Shown piece after piece: positions 43,229-53,382 of a DNA stretch of 64,000 nucleotides (within the stretch, counting starts at the first letter, position 1; every line of letters starts with the position of its first letter). The stretch spans positions 1,674,001-1,738,000 of the forward strand of contig NZ_CP101291.1 of assembly GCF_024300645.1 (NCBI RefSeq), in the 5' to 3' direction. Source of the stretch: Alteromonas sp. LMIT006 (GTDB taxonomy: Bacteria > Pseudomonadota > Gammaproteobacteria > Enterobacterales > Alteromonadaceae). The translations under genes were made by a program, and so were the position numbers. The notes under the pieces are model-generated. The model was not told where the DNA came from. It searched no databases and saw only the letters and a list, made by a program, of their open reading frames with translations.

Positions 43229-44893
43229 ATGAATACAAAAAAAGCCTCCATCCTAGTTGTTGACGATGAAATTAATATTTTAAAGTCACTGCGCCGTTTG
43301 TTTCGTAACAATGGATACGATGTACATACTGCAGAGTCTGGAGCAGAGGCCTTAAATTTGCTGGATGAACAGTCAAATATTCAACTAGTGCTATCCGATT
43401 TCAGAATGCCCAAAATGAATGGAGGCGAGTTACTATCGGAGATCAAACTTCGTCACCCACACATCGTCAGCATGATCATCTCTGGTTACACGGACTTTAA
43501 TTCAGCCTTGACTGTATTGAACAATGGCACAGCCTTCAAATTTTTAACGAAGCCTTGGGATAATCAGAACCTGTTGGCCGAAATAGACGAGGCTTTAGCC
43601 CATGCCAAAGCACGTGAGGCGGAAAGCAATTTATTAGGCGAAACAAATTATCTAAAAGCTCAAAAAGCGTTTCAAGCTGCCGTAGAAGAATGTCAATTTG
43701 GTCATGATAATCATTGTGCCATGTATTTTACGATTGATAACGCTTTAGATCTAAAACGGAACGGCTGTGCGCTTGATTCAATACTCGTTTCACTTGCTCA
43801 AGAAATTCAGAGCTTTTGTCATGTCCCTGTTCGCTTTTTTCAACCTAATGATTCAGAAATTCTCGCGTTGGTTCCATGGCCAGACAAAGAAACAATGGCG
43901 ACTAAAATGTCGCAACTCATTCGTACTATTTGTGATTCACAATGGATAATAGAAAACGAACTAGTCATCGATTTGGCCTCGAGCTATTTTGCCACAAACG
44001 ATTTGAATGTAGCCCAAAATTATCTATATGAAACGTTAAAAGAAGCTCGAGTTTTATTGCGTTCTCAAGAAGAGTATGTGGCGATCACCGAGCAATACAT
44101 CCAAGCCAAAAAGCGCCAGCTCACGATCAAATCAGATGTTGCTAAAGCCCTAAATAGTAATCAGTTCAGCTTGATGTATCAGCCCAAAGTGACTATGTCA
44201 AACGGTTTAATTCAAAGTGCGGAAGTGTTACTGCGCTGGAAACACGAAAAATTAGGCTGGATTTCTCCTGTTGAATTTATTGAAATTGCTGAAAATGATG
44301 GGCAAATTATCGGCATCGGTGACTGGGTACTGAAACACGGGATCGCCCAGTTGTCTAGATTGGCACGTATGAGTCACGATTTTGAACGCTTATCAATCAA
44401 CGTATCGGTTAATCAATTAACCAATCTAAATATAATTAATACGATTAAACGGCATCTTGCAGAATACCAAGTGGATGCGTCGAAACTCGTACTGGAAGTG
44501 ACTGAAACGAGTTTGATTAAAAACCTAAGATTGATCAGAAAAACACTGAATGGGTTGAAGCAGCTTGGTGTCAAAATCGCCATTGATGATTTTGGGGTGG
44601 GGTATTCTTCATTTGCTTATTTAAGCAAATTACCGATTGATATACTTAAGATTGATCGAGCGCTAATTGATGATATTGAATACAATACTGATACGCAAAT
44701 TCTCATTAGTAACTTAGTACAAACGTGTCATGAATTGAATATTGAAGTGGTTGCTGAGGGTATTGAAACCCAGTCTGTGCTAGAAAAAGTCAATGTGACA
44801 AAGTGCGATTACGTGCAAGGATATTTTTACTCAGCTCCTGTTCAGCCTAAAGAAATAGAGCATATGTTGGTTGCTCAACCCTTTCGTCAGTAA
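43229..44893 (+). CDS. Receiver-EAL cyclic-di-GMP phosphodiesterase
   Basis: A 554-aa cytosolic protein. An N-terminal receiver (V-V-D-D-E, L-S-D-F-R-M-P-K-M-N-G with the acceptor Asp, T-K-P-W) is followed by about 170 residues resembling a degenerate signalling domain and then an EAL domain from about 310. EAL landmarks: Y-Q-P-K, A-E-V-L-L-R-W (E-V-L form), N-V-S-V-N-Q, E-V-T-E-T, I-D-D-F-G-V-G-Y-S-S, L-K-I-D and A-E-G-I-E. All metal and substrate residues I can check are present, so hydrolysis of c-di-GMP to pGpG is expected. It probably links a two-component signal to motility or biofilm. The cognate kinase is not in the window. Confidence 0.85.
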   Translation: MNTKKASILVVDDEINILKSLRRLFRNNGYDVHTAESGAEALNLLDEQSNIQLVLSDFRMPKMNGGELLSEIKLRHPHIVSMIISGYTDFNSALTVLNNGTAFKFLTKPWDNQNLLAEIDEALAHAKAREAESNLLGETNYLKAQKAFQAAVEECQFGHDNHCAMYFTIDNALDLKRNGCALDSILVSLAQEIQSFCHVPVRFFQPNDSEILALVPWPDKETMATKMSQLIRTICDSQWIIENELVIDLASSYFATNDLNVAQNYLYETLKEARVLLRSQEEYVAITEQYIQAKKRQLTIKSDVAKALNSNQFSLMYQPKVTMSNGLIQSAEVLLRWKHEKLGWISPVEFIEIAENDGQIIGIGDWVLKHGIAQLSRLARMSHDFERLSINVSVNQLTNLNIINTIKRHLAEYQVDASKLVLEVTETSLIKNLRLIRKTLNGLKQLGVKIAIDDFGVGYSSFAYLSKLPIDILKIDRALIDDIEYNTDTQILISNLVQTCHELNIEVVAEGIETQSVLEKVNVTKCDYVQGYFYSAPVQPKEIEHMLVAQPFRQ

Positions 44894-45037
44894 ACGCAAG
44901 CCCTTTGATAAGTGTACATGGTCGAACTATATTCACGAGGTCGTCGTTAAACCGAATTTGTTGCACTAGCCCAAAATATTTGCCTTCCCATACAGATCCA
45001 TTAAACTTGTCGACCAATTCATTGAGTTGAGGTCTGT

Positions 45038-46057
45038 ATGTTTACCAAAAGTGTTCTAACCAGTGTTTTTGCTCTTTTGCTATTATCCAGTTGCTTTAGT
45101 TGGGCAAATCAAATTGAAACCAGTAAGCAGGGGCCAATTGCCATTGCATTACACGGTGGAGCCGGAACGTTATCCCCTCAACAATTCACACCAGAACTGA
45201 AAGCGCAATATTATGCGAAACTCTCAGAGGCATTAGAAGCAGGTTATCAAATCTTGCAAACAGGTGCTGATGGACAAGACGCCGTGGTTGCTGCCATTAT
45301 GATTTTGGAGAATTCTCCATTATTCAATGCCGGCGTTGGCGCAGTGTATACATTTGATGCTGAGCACGAATTAGACGCCTCAATCATGCATGGTAAAAGC
45401 CGAGAAGCAGGGGCAATAGCCGGTGTGAAACACATCAAAAATCCAATTTTGGCAGCGCAAGCGGTGATGAATCATTCGGTGCATGTCATGCTCAGTGGTG
45501 ATGGGGCGGAAACGTTTGCTGAACAATTTGCGATTGAACGCGTAGACAACACCCATTTTAATACTGAGCGTCGTTTGCAATCACTGCACAAAGCCAAAGC
45601 ACGTATCAAGCGCCAAGCTTCGCTGAATTATCAACACCCAGAAAAATTTGGCACCGTAGGAGTGGTTGTGCTCGACCAATCAGGTAATTTAGTTGCTGGA
45701 ACCTCGACCGGTGGTATGACTGCGAAGCGTTTTGGGCGCATTGGGGATTCTCCAATCATCGGCGCAGGAACCTTTGCTGATAACGCTTCATGTGCCGTTT
45801 CAGCGACAGGGCACGGTGAATATTTTATTCGTTATCAAGTCGCCAGTGATATTTGTAAGCGCATGACTTATCAAAATCTTTCCTTAGTGGAAGCGGCCGA
45901 TGAGGTAATTAATCGAGTGTTAGTTGACGCTGGGGGTGACGGTGGCGTCGTGGCGGTAGACGCTCAAGGTAATGTGGCAATGCCGTTTAATACCACAGGT
46001 ATGTATCGCGCCAGTATTGATGCAAATGGTGTCAAAACAGTAGCGATTTTTGAGTAA
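45038..46057 (+). CDS. iaaA: Exported isoaspartyl peptidase / L-asparaginase (Ntn hydrolase)
   Basis: A 339-aa plant-type asparaginase. Seen: I-A-L-H-G-G-A-G, N-A-G-V-G-A-V-Y-T-F-D, L-D-A-S-I-M-H-G and the autocleavage site F-G-T-V-G-V-V-V-L-D, with T206 becoming the nucleophile of the beta chain, then T-S-T-G-G-M and G-A-G-T-F-A-D. The N-terminal 23 residues form a signal peptide, so it is periplasmic, unlike E. coli IaaA. It cleaves isoaspartyl dipeptides and asparagine. hrpA begins 9 bases after its stop, so the two may be co-transcribed though functionally unrelated. Confidence 0.88.
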   Translation: MFTKSVLTSVFALLLLSSCFSWANQIETSKQGPIAIALHGGAGTLSPQQFTPELKAQYYAKLSEALEAGYQILQTGADGQDAVVAAIMILENSPLFNAGVGAVYTFDAEHELDASIMHGKSREAGAIAGVKHIKNPILAAQAVMNHSVHVMLSGDGAETFAEQFAIERVDNTHFNTERRLQSLHKAKARIKRQASLNYQHPEKFGTVGVVVLDQSGNLVAGTSTGGMTAKRFGRIGDSPIIGAGTFADNASCAVSATGHGEYFIRYQVASDICKRMTYQNLSLVEAADEVINRVLVDAGGDGGVVAVDAQGNVAMPFNTTGMYRASIDANGVKTVAIFE

Positions 46058-46066
46058 TTGACACAG

Positions 46067-49000
46067 ATGGCATTGACTCCAGAGCAACAGGCTCAACGAC
46101 AATCACACATTCCTAAAATAACGTATCCAGATCTGCCGGTTGCGCTCAAAAAAGACGAAATCAAAGAAGCGCTTGCCAAGCATCAAGTGATCATTGTGGC
46201 TGGGGAGACCGGGTCAGGTAAAACCACACAACTACCCAAAATCTGTTTGGAACTTGGCCGCGGGGTTGCCGGTATCATTGCGCATACTCAACCTCGTCGC
46301 TTAGCCGCTCGCTCAGTCGCAGACCGCATTGCTTCAGAATTAGGTGTCGCTGTGGGTGGGGTTGTTGGATGTAAAATTCGCTTTAGTGATCGTTCGGCGG
46401 ACAACACCTTAGTTAAGCTGATGACAGATGGGATATTACTCGCTGAGATCCAACACGACAAACTCTTGTCTCGCTATGACACCATCATCATTGACGAAGC
46501 ACACGAACGCTCATTAAATATCGATTTCTTGTTGGGGTATCTCAAACAGCTATTACCTCGCCGTCCTGAATTAAAGGTGATTATTACCTCAGCTACTATC
46601 GATCCTGAGCGGTTTTCTAAGCATTTCAATGACGCCCCAATGGTCACTGTTTCTGGTCGTACTTATCCAGTTGAAATTCGCTATCAACCGCTGTTTGATG
46701 AACACTCCGATGGCGATGGCGATCTCGCAACGGGCTTAGTCGAAGCTGTGAATGCCTTGCGCCTTGAACCTTTGGGCGACATATTGATATTTTTGAGTGG
46801 TGAGCGCGAAATCCGAGAAATTGAAACCACCCTTAACAAACAAAAATGGCGCAATACCGAAGTCATACCTTTATACGCTCGATTAGCCGCCAGCGAGCAA
46901 AATAAAATCTTTGCTCCGCATACAGGGCAACGCATTATCCTTGCCACTAATGTGGCCGAGACCTCTTTGACGGTACCGGGTATTCGCTATGTAATCGATC
47001 CTGGTTATGCGCGTATATCGCGTTATAGTTACCGTACCAAAGTGCAACGTTTGCCGATTGAAGCCATTTCACAAGCGTCAGCGCAACAACGAGCTGGTCG
47101 TTGTGGTCGTGTCGCAGATGGGATCTGCATTCGATTGTATAGCGAAGAAGATTTTGTTACCCGACCAGAATTTACCGATCCTGAGATCTTAAGAACCAAT
47201 CTTGCTTCGGTCATTTTGCAAATGCTCGGGCTTGGTTTAGGGGATATTCAATCGTTTCCATTTGTGCAAGCGCCCGATCAGCGTTTTATTAATGATGGCA
47301 TGCGTCTCTTAGAAGAGTTAAACGCGATTGTCAAACACAAGCGAACACTCTCACTCACCCCTTTGGGCAAACAATTAGCGAAATTACCTGTCGATCCTCG
47401 GTATGCACGCATGGTTGTGGCCGCCAAAAACTCACCAGCGCTACCTGTTGTCAGTATCATTGTGGCCGGTTTAAGTATTCAAGATCCCCGTGAAAGGCCT
47501 TTGGATAAGCAACAACAAGCTGATGAAATTCATCGCGAGTTTGCGGATGATGATTCTGATTTTATTACGTTGTATAACATCTATGAGGCATTTGTTGAGG
47601 CCAAAGCGAATCTCAATAACTCGCAGTTGCGCAAATGGTGCAAAAAGCACTACCTACATTATTTGAGGATGCGAGAGTGGCAGGATATTATTTTCCAAAT
47701 CCAGCAAGTCGCAAAGCAGCTCAAATTTTTACCCACAGGCGAGCAAGAGCCCGATTATCGAGATATCCATTGTGCTTTGGCTTCCGGGTTACTTTCGCAT
47801 GTTGCGATGCATGATAAAGACCGAGATTTTATCGGGGCTCGCAATGCTAAGCTCATGATCTTTCCGGGCTCCCCATTAGCTAAAAAGCGTCCAAAATGGA
47901 TGATCGCAGCGGAACTCGTTGAAACATCCCGCTTATTCGCGCGATATGTCGCAAGAATCGAACCTCATTGGTTAGAGCCACTGGCTGGACACCTCAGTAA
48001 AAGCCATTTATCAGAGCCCTATTGGTCAGCCAAGAAAGGAGCGGCGATGGCGCTTGAAAAAGTCACGCTATTCGGGCTCCCTATTGTGGCGCAACGTCGC
48101 ATCGTGATCAGTCAACGCGAGCCACAGATTGCACGAGAATTATTGATTCGTGAAGCGTTGGTCAATGGCTTTACCCGCATGAAGTATGAGTTCTTACAAC
48201 ACAATCAAGCGCAAGTTGATGTGGTAGTTGAATCAGAACAAAAAACCCGCCGACGTGATTTGCTCGTCAGTGAAGATGTGTTAGTCGATTTTTATCAAGA
48301 GCGGATCCCAGAGCACGTTGTATCCGAAGCGAGTATGCGCAAATGGCTGCAGAAACTCTCCGATACGAGTATGCTTAAATTTGACGCTGCCATGCTATGG
48401 CACAATGAAATTGGGTCAAATGCGTTGCTCGCTTATCCAGACACATGGCAACAAGGTGCTTTGACCTTGCCGTTAACGTATGTGTTTTCGCCCAATAGTG
48501 AAGATGATGGTGTGACTGTCCATATTCCACTGGCTTTGCTTAATCAAGTCACCCCAAACGGCTTTGAGTGGCTGGTACCAGGATTACGTCATGAGTTATT
48601 AGTGACCTTGATTAAAAGCCTTCCTAAACGGTTACGCCGCAATTTTGTGCCTGTGCCGCACTATGCGGATGCGTGTTTAGCAGCGCTAGAGCCTACGGAT
48701 GAAGAGGGTAACTATCACGCTCTGTTACCCGCATTAGCGGATAAATTGGGCAAAATGAGTGGTATGCGATTTGCTGTAGAACAGTGGGACGATCTCGCTT
48801 TACCCGAACACTTGCAGATGCGTTATGCGGTGGTCGATGACAAGGGTAAAGTAATTCGTGCAGGACGCGATTTACTTGAGTTAAAAGACGCTCTCAAAGA
48901 ACGCATTCAGGCGTCTTTAGAGCAAGTTGCCACACCTGAGCTAGAACAATCGGGGCTCGTAGAATGGAATTTTGTTGACTTACCTGAGACGTTTACGCAT

Positions 49001-49822
49001 AAAACGGCTGGCTTTTCGATTCAAGGATATCCAGGATTGGTGGCTGAGTCTAACTCAGTTGCGATTAAAATATTCGATCAGCCTCATGTGGCTCAAGCGT
49101 CTCATCAGCAAGGGTTGTATAAACTGATCCAACTTGCTATACCATCGCCCATAAAATACTTGCATGAAAAGCTACCCAACAAAGCCAAGCTTGGGTTGTA
49201 TTATAATCCGTTTGGCAAAGTAGCAGCCTTGATTGACGATTGCATTATTGCTGGGATTGCGCATTGTGTACAGGAGTACAAAAAACAACAGAAGGTGACT
49301 GACATTCGTGACAAAACGTCATTTGCTGAGGTTTGTGAGTGTGTTCGAGAGCACATTAATGATGAGGTGTTGGCTATAGCGCAGCAAGTTGAAGCGGGTC
49401 TGACCTGTGCGAATGACATCAAAAAGTCCACAAAAGGTAATATTCCACTGACCATGCTCGAAGCCGTAGGACATATTAAGAGCCATTTGGATGAGCTTGT
49501 CTACCCACACTTTGTATCAGACATTGGTGCTGAGCGGCTAGGGGATTGGCAACGTTACTTGCAAGCTTTACGCAAGCGAGTTGACAAGCTGAAAGTCGAC
49601 CCCACTAAGGATCGCTTGCATCAAATTCAAATTGATAAAATCAATGCACAGATCCAAAAACTCAAAAATACGCTTCCAAAAGGCACCGCGCTACCCGATA
49701 CCTATTATGAACTAAGGTGGATGGTAGAAGAGTTGCGAGTGTCTTTTTTTGCGCAGCAACTCGGCACGAAATATCCGATATCAAGCAAGCGCATTGAGCA
49801 AGCGATTGCTCAGCTTACTTAA
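46067..49822 (+). CDS. hrpA: ATP-dependent RNA helicase HrpA
   Basis: About 1251 aa, DEAH-box family. Walker A G-E-T-G-S-G-K-T-T, D-E-A-H-E-R-S-L-N, S-A-T-I-D-P-E and the Q-R-A-G-R-C-G-R motif are all seen, followed by the helicase-associated and OB domains and the long HrpA C-terminal region. Compared with E. coli HrpA (1300 aa) it lacks the first ~60 residues and starts just before I-T-Y-P-D-L-P-V. I use ATG 46067; a TTG at 46058, directly after the preceding stop, is an alternative. The enzyme unwinds RNA and is implicated in rescue of stalled ribosomes. Confidence 0.92.
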   Translation: MALTPEQQAQRQSHIPKITYPDLPVALKKDEIKEALAKHQVIIVAGETGSGKTTQLPKICLELGRGVAGIIAHTQPRRLAARSVADRIASELGVAVGGVVGCKIRFSDRSADNTLVKLMTDGILLAEIQHDKLLSRYDTIIIDEAHERSLNIDFLLGYLKQLLPRRPELKVIITSATIDPERFSKHFNDAPMVTVSGRTYPVEIRYQPLFDEHSDGDGDLATGLVEAVNALRLEPLGDILIFLSGEREIREIETTLNKQKWRNTEVIPLYARLAASEQNKIFAPHTGQRIILATNVAETSLTVPGIRYVIDPGYARISRYSYRTKVQRLPIEAISQASAQQRAGRCGRVADGICIRLYSEEDFVTRPEFTDPEILRTNLASVILQMLGLGLGDIQSFPFVQAPDQRFINDGMRLLEELNAIVKHKRTLSLTPLGKQLAKLPVDPRYARMVVAAKNSPALPVVSIIVAGLSIQDPRERPLDKQQQADEIHREFADDDSDFITLYNIYEAFVEAKANLNNSQLRKWCKKHYLHYLRMREWQDIIFQIQQVAKQLKFLPTGEQEPDYRDIHCALASGLLSHVAMHDKDRDFIGARNAKLMIFPGSPLAKKRPKWMIAAELVETSRLFARYVARIEPHWLEPLAGHLSKSHLSEPYWSAKKGAAMALEKVTLFGLPIVAQRRIVISQREPQIARELLIREALVNGFTRMKYEFLQHNQAQVDVVVESEQKTRRRDLLVSEDVLVDFYQERIPEHVVSEASMRKWLQKLSDTSMLKFDAAMLWHNEIGSNALLAYPDTWQQGALTLPLTYVFSPNSEDDGVTVHIPLALLNQVTPNGFEWLVPGLRHELLVTLIKSLPKRLRRNFVPVPHYADACLAALEPTDEEGNYHALLPALADKLGKMSGMRFAVEQWDDLALPEHLQMRYAVVDDKGKVIRAGRDLLELKDALKERIQASLEQVATPELEQSGLVEWNFVDLPETFTHKTAGFSIQGYPGLVAESNSVAIKIFDQPHVAQASHQQGLYKLIQLAIPSPIKYLHEKLPNKAKLGLYYNPFGKVAALIDDCIIAGIAHCVQEYKKQQKVTDIRDKTSFAEVCECVREHINDEVLAIAQQVEAGLTCANDIKKSTKGNIPLTMLEAVGHIKSHLDELVYPHFVSDIGAERLGDWQRYLQALRKRVDKLKVDPTKDRLHQIQIDKINAQIQKLKNTLPKGTALPDTYYELRWMVEELRVSFFAQQLGTKYPISSKRIEQAIAQLT

Positions 49823-49921
49823 CGTAAAATCGCTTTTTATAAATTAGATTACTTTGACAAACATATCGTTTACGCCTAAACCTTAATAGTCGGATGGATT
49901 TTTTATGGAGTTTATAAAATA

Positions 49922-50209
49922 TTGGCGTACGAAGATAATCGCAATTTTTACCGCATATTGATCAATGCACAATGCAAAATTAGTTTTGATGAACAACAGG
50001 TAATGGGTGTATGTAAGGATCTCAGCGCCACGGGAATGTCGTTTGCTTTAACCCAACAAAAATTTCCTGTTGGCACCATGCTAGAGATTGAAATCGATTC
50101 TCAAAATCGAGAGGTCCCGTCTTTTTCCGCACAAGCGGAAGTTATTCGACCAGCGGTTCAGCGCGGCGATGAGTATGTGATTGGGGTTAAGTTTCACAAA
50201 ATGAACTAA
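49922..50209 (+). CDS. PilZ-domain protein (c-di-GMP binding)
   Basis: A 95-aa single PilZ domain. Both ligand motifs are present: R-N-F-Y-R near the N-terminus (R-x-x-x-R) and D-L-S-A-T-G-M (D-x-S-x-x-G), so c-di-GMP binding is expected. The only sensible start is TTG 49922 (GGAG 11 bases upstream); the nearby ATG at 49905 is in another frame. It converges on rnhA, overlapping by 4 bases. It may act as a small effector or adaptor; its partner is unknown. Confidence 0.8.
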   Translation: MAYEDNRNFYRILINAQCKISFDEQQVMGVCKDLSATGMSFALTQQKFPVGTMLEIEIDSQNREVPSFSAQAEVIRPAVQRGDEYVIGVKFHKMN

Positions 50210-50676
50210 GTTTGATAACCGGTATCAGGCTGACCGTTACCGGCTTTTGCATACTCTGCCGCTTTTCGCGCAAGCTCATCACAACGCTCGTTTTCAGGCT
50301 GACCTGAGTGCCCTTTTACCCAAAACCATTCAATAGTATGCCGGGCAATTGCTTTGTCCAAAGCTTGCCATAAGTCGACGTTTTTTACGGGTTGCTTGCT
50401 GGCGGTACGCCAGTTGTTTTTGCGCCAGTTGTGGATCCATTGATTAATTCCATTTTTGACATAAGTACTATCGGTTGTGAGGCTGACACGACAAGGCTGA
50501 GTAAGGGCTTCTAAGGCTTTAATGGCAGCTAATAACTCCATGCGATTATTGGTGGTTAAGGTAAACCCTTCAGCGAGTTCTTTGCGTTTACCACCGTAAG
50601 ATAAAATAGCTCCATAACCGCCAGGGCCAGGATTATCGAGACAACTCCCATCTGTCCAAATTTGCACATGTTTCAC
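50206..50676 (-). CDS. rnhA: Ribonuclease HI
   Basis: 156 aa from GTG 50676, which has GGAAG eight bases upstream and aligns with the usual RNase HI start (V-Q-I-W-T-D-G-S-C). The open frame continues to 50751, but that extension overlaps the divergent dnaQ promoter region. Catalytic residues are visible: T-D-G-S, M-E-L, T-D-S-T and C-D-E-L-A. The enzyme degrades RNA in RNA-DNA hybrids. The divergent rnhA-dnaQ pairing is the classic gammaproteobacterial arrangement. Confidence 0.93.
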   Translation of the reverse strand: MKHVQIWTDGSCLDNPGPGGYGAILSYGGKRKELAEGFTLTTNNRMELLAAIKALEALTQPCRVSLTTDSTYVKNGINQWIHNWRKNNWRTASKQPVKNVDLWQALDKAIARHTIEWFWVKGHSGQPENERCDELARKAAEYAKAGNGQPDTGYQT

Positions 50677-50749
50677 GCCGAGAACTTCCGCTAATTGTTT
50701 AAAATCTTGATATACTATTCTACAAGCATAACACACAGTGAGTTTGAAC

Positions 50750-51466
50750 ATGCGTCAAATTGTTTTAGATACTGAAACGACCGGGATGAACCGCGAAACG
50801 GGGGGCCATTTTACCGAAGGCCATCGGATTATTGAAATCGGTTGTGTTGAACTGGTTGATCGAAAGTTGACCGGCAATCATTTCCATGTGTACATCAATC
50901 CGCAGCAACCAGTTGATCCTGAAGCATTTGCTGTGCATGGGATCAGTGATGACTTTTTGGCAGATAAACCGGTGTTCAAAGACGTCGCCCAAGATTTCAT
51001 TAATTTTATCCAAGATGCAGAGATTATTGCCCATAATGCACCGTTTGACGTGGGCTTTATGAACTTGGAATTTGCCATGAATCCAGCCACGGCTCTGATC
51101 CGTACAGATCAAATCTGTCAGGTGACGGATAGTTTGGAGCTCGCCAAAAAGCTTCGTCCAGGACAGCGTAATAACCTGGATGCTTTGTGTAAAGAATACG
51201 GTATTGATAACTCACATCGCGATTTGCACGGAGCATTGCTCGACGCCGAGATCCTTGCCGATGTGTATTTGTTGATGACCTCATCACAAGAAGTGTTGAG
51301 CCTTGACCAACACACTGCGCAAAGTGATGCATCTGGGATTGTACGCATTACGCCCCCACAAAAACCATTAAAGGTATTAAGTGCCACGGCCGATGAAATA
51401 GAGGCGCATGAAGCGCGTCTTGATATCATTGAACAAGCAGGAGGGACGTGCTTGTATCGCCAATGA
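50750..51466 (+). CDS. dnaQ: DNA polymerase III epsilon subunit (3'-5' proofreading exonuclease)
   Basis: 238 aa from ATG 50750; an upstream GTG at 50738 is possible. DEDDh exonuclease motifs: [18 protein letters not shown] and the H-x-x-x-x-D region H-G-A-L-L-D-A-E. The C-terminal tail E-A-R-L-D-I-I-E-Q binds the alpha subunit in E. coli. About 70 bp separate its start from that of rnhA, so the promoters overlap. Confidence 0.95.
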   Translation: MRQIVLDTETTGMNRETGGHFTEGHRIIEIGCVELVDRKLTGNHFHVYINPQQPVDPEAFAVHGISDDFLADKPVFKDVAQDFINFIQDAEIIAHNAPFDVGFMNLEFAMNPATALIRTDQICQVTDSLELAKKLRPGQRNNLDALCKEYGIDNSHRDLHGALLDAEILADVYLLMTSSQEVLSLDQHTAQSDASGIVRITPPQKPLKVLSATADEIEAHEARLDIIEQAGGTCLYRQ

Positions 51467-51692
51467 TGAGAGTTTCACGGCACGCAGAAATAAGCACTTA
51501 TCTTTATTTGATTCGCTATTTTAATGTGCGCGTTGTGTTTTAGCGTTGTTGTTGCTCGACAAGCTGGCGTTCAAAAAAACGTCAGCCGCAGATGAGTCAG
51601 TCTAAAATGTTCCATTAAATAAACAAAAACAGCTGTTTTTGCACATTATCTGCTCAAACTCAAAAATATGCTTCATTTTGTTAAAAAATCGG

Positions 51693-51721
51693 TTGACGAG
51701 AGGGGCTCATGAACGTATTAT
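51693..51721 (+). promoter_or_regulatory. Strong stable-RNA promoter of the tRNA-Asp operon
   Basis: TTGACG, 17-bp spacer, TATTAT, followed by a GC-rich discriminator (CTGCGCCCGC), as in stringently controlled tRNA and rRNA promoters. It lies about 40 bp before the first tRNA. The rest of the 298-bp gap after dnaQ shows a small GC-rich hairpin at 51563-51586 and nothing else I can identify. Confidence 0.75.
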
Positions 51722-51764
51722 CTGCGCCCGCAATGAGGTAAAACACATTGCACGATGAAACAGC

Positions 51765-51841
51765 GGAGTGGTAGTTCAGTTGGTTAGAATACCGGCCTGT
51801 CACGCCGGGGGTCGCGGGTTCGAGTCCCGTCCACTCCGCCA
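51765..51841 (+). tRNA. tRNA-Asp (GTC), copy 1
   Basis: 77 nt including encoded CCA. Acceptor stem GGAGTGG/CCACTCC, anticodon loop CTGTCAC, TTCGAGT in the T arm. Almost identical to E. coli tRNA-Asp. Confidence 0.98.
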
Positions 51842-51866
51842 TTTTTCATCATTGTTTGCACGCGCT

Positions 51867-51943
51867 GGAGTGGTAGTTCAGTTGGTTAGAATACCGGCCT
51901 GTCACGCCGGGGGTCGCGGGTTCGAGTCCCGTCCACTCCGCCA
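51867..51943 (+). tRNA. tRNA-Asp (GTC), copy 2
   Basis: Sequence identical to copy 1, separated from it by 25 bases. Confidence 0.98.
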
Positions 51944-51975
51944 TGTAAACGACACTTATCTTTTTGATATACTGC

Positions 51976-52052
51976 GGAGTGGTAGTTCAGTTGGTTAGAA
52001 TACCGGCCTGTCACGCCGGGGGTCGCGGGTTCGAGTCCCGTCCACTCCGCCA
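51976..52052 (+). tRNA. tRNA-Asp (GTC), copy 3
   Basis: Sequence identical to copies 1 and 2. The three form one operon behind the promoter at 51693. Confidence 0.98.
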
Positions 52053-52133
52053 TGTATCAGCATATAACTACCTTTGTTATTGAATTCCCAATCAAATTCG
52101 TCCATCATCAAAAAAAATTCCGTCTACTGTTCT

Positions 52134-52817
52134 ATGGATCCTAAACAAATAGCTGTATGTTTATTGCAAACAGCTGACCACGTCTTTTTAACTTATGATC
52201 ATGCTCATCGGCAGAGTTACCCTTTGACTTTTCGTGTTGGCGTTGGAAAAGCTACCTATTATCAATCTGTGAGGAATACATTCTGGCAAAGCCAGCCCAA
52301 ACGTCAAATTACAATTGGGGCAAAGATGGTTCAAGATAAGTTATCTTCTATCAATCAAGCTAGTTTATGGCGTACAGCAAAAGAAATAAACACTCAGCGC
52401 TATTGGGATGGAAAACTCACTCCACAAACGCTTTTATGTCATACATTGCTCCACGAATACGCACATTATCATCAAGAAACAAAAGGATATAGGAGAGCAA
52501 ATAGTGTACACGACGCTGGTTTTTATAGATGTCTCGATGCCTTGTATGAGGGCCCTGTGGCACAGAGTCTGATGGATGCGTTAATGGAGCATAACGTATT
52601 TTGTGAATTGGATTTTGCTGAATCAGATGAATCAATTGGTCCAGCAAATTCTCATTTTTACGTCGGTCAAATCATATCTTTTGAATATGCTAAGGAGACT
52701 CATGTTGCGACCATCTTAAAGGTAAACAGGGTGCGATTAACGGTTGAGTTAAAAAATGGCTCTACAATGTACGTCCCAAAATCTCTCGCCCGACCAATTG
52801 ACGCAGATAAAAATTAA
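52134..52817 (+). CDS. SprT-like zinc metalloprotease-domain protein
   Basis: 227 aa from ATG 52134; the open frame runs upstream to 52074 but without a better start. A zinc-binding H-E-Y-A-H motif (H107, H111) is followed by H-Y-H-Q and a later H-D-A-G-F, the layout of SprT/minigluzincin domains. A basic beta-rich C-terminal domain of about 60 residues (Y-V-G-Q-I-I-S-F-E, L-K-V-N-R-V-R-L-T-V) may bind nucleic acid or partner protein. Function unknown. It converges on the DUF2721 gene with a 4-base overlap. Confidence 0.6.
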   Translation: MDPKQIAVCLLQTADHVFLTYDHAHRQSYPLTFRVGVGKATYYQSVRNTFWQSQPKRQITIGAKMVQDKLSSINQASLWRTAKEINTQRYWDGKLTPQTLLCHTLLHEYAHYHQETKGYRRANSVHDAGFYRCLDALYEGPVAQSLMDALMEHNVFCELDFAESDESIGPANSHFYVGQIISFEYAKETHVATILKVNRVRLTVELKNGSTMYVPKSLARPIDADKN

Positions 52818-53257
52818 GGAGTGGGGATCTTTAGGGTGCGACTGGCGATACTCACTTCGATAAAGAAACTGAACATTCCCCCGGTGATCGCTAACATGCC
52901 CAAAATAAACAAACCCAAAATAATATTGTCTAGAGGCGTTATCAGAATACCGTTAAATAGTAATAAAATAACGGTTAAACACACGATGATCGCCGCTGCA
53001 GTCACAAAGTTGATCGCAAAGTTAGAAAAGCGCATACGACGGCGTAACGCATCAAGCTCTGCAATATGTGCGTCATTAAATTGTTCAATGATGCCTTGGC
53101 TATGACATTCTTCATACCAACGTGCCCGATCAATAATACGGGCTAACCTGCCGGTCATGACGTTCAGCATTTGACCGATACCTACCAACAAAAATACCGG
53201 TACAAGTGATAGTTGAATGAGTTGAGAAACCAAATTGTTATCTATGTGAATTTCCAC
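52814..53257 (-). CDS. DUF2721-family membrane protein
   Basis: A 147-aa protein with three probable membrane helices (near residues 8-28, 78-102 and 108-135) and the short basic loop G-R-L-A-R-I-I-D-R-A-R-W after the first helix that is typical of DUF2721. No biochemical function is established for the family. Confidence 0.75.
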   Translation of the reverse strand: MEIHIDNNLVSQLIQLSLVPVFLLVGIGQMLNVMTGRLARIIDRARWYEECHSQGIIEQFNDAHIAELDALRRRMRFSNFAINFVTAAAIIVCLTVILLLFNGILITPLDNIILGLFILGMLAITGGMFSFFIEVSIASRTLKIPTP

Positions 53258-53319
53258 AATGACGCTCTAAATAACCAATGATCATCATATTGTAACGTTA
53301 AAGGCCTATTTTTGACTAC

Positions 53320-53358
53320 AAAAAATGCCCCCACCGCATGAAAACGAGTAGGGGCATT
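53320..53358 (-). terminator. Terminator of the GH13 alpha-glucosidase gene
   Basis: Read leftwards: AATGCCCC, a long loop, GGGGCATT and a run of T. Confidence 0.75.
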
Positions 53359-53382
53359 GGACACACACAATGATAAGGGAAA

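Noticed and set aside
50677-50751. N-terminal extension of RNase HI
   Set aside because: It is absent from the usual RNase HI start and overlaps the divergent promoter; GTG 50676 with GGAAG is better.
51563-51586. Hairpin after dnaQ as a terminator
   Set aside because: The stem includes a wobble pair and no T run follows on either strand.
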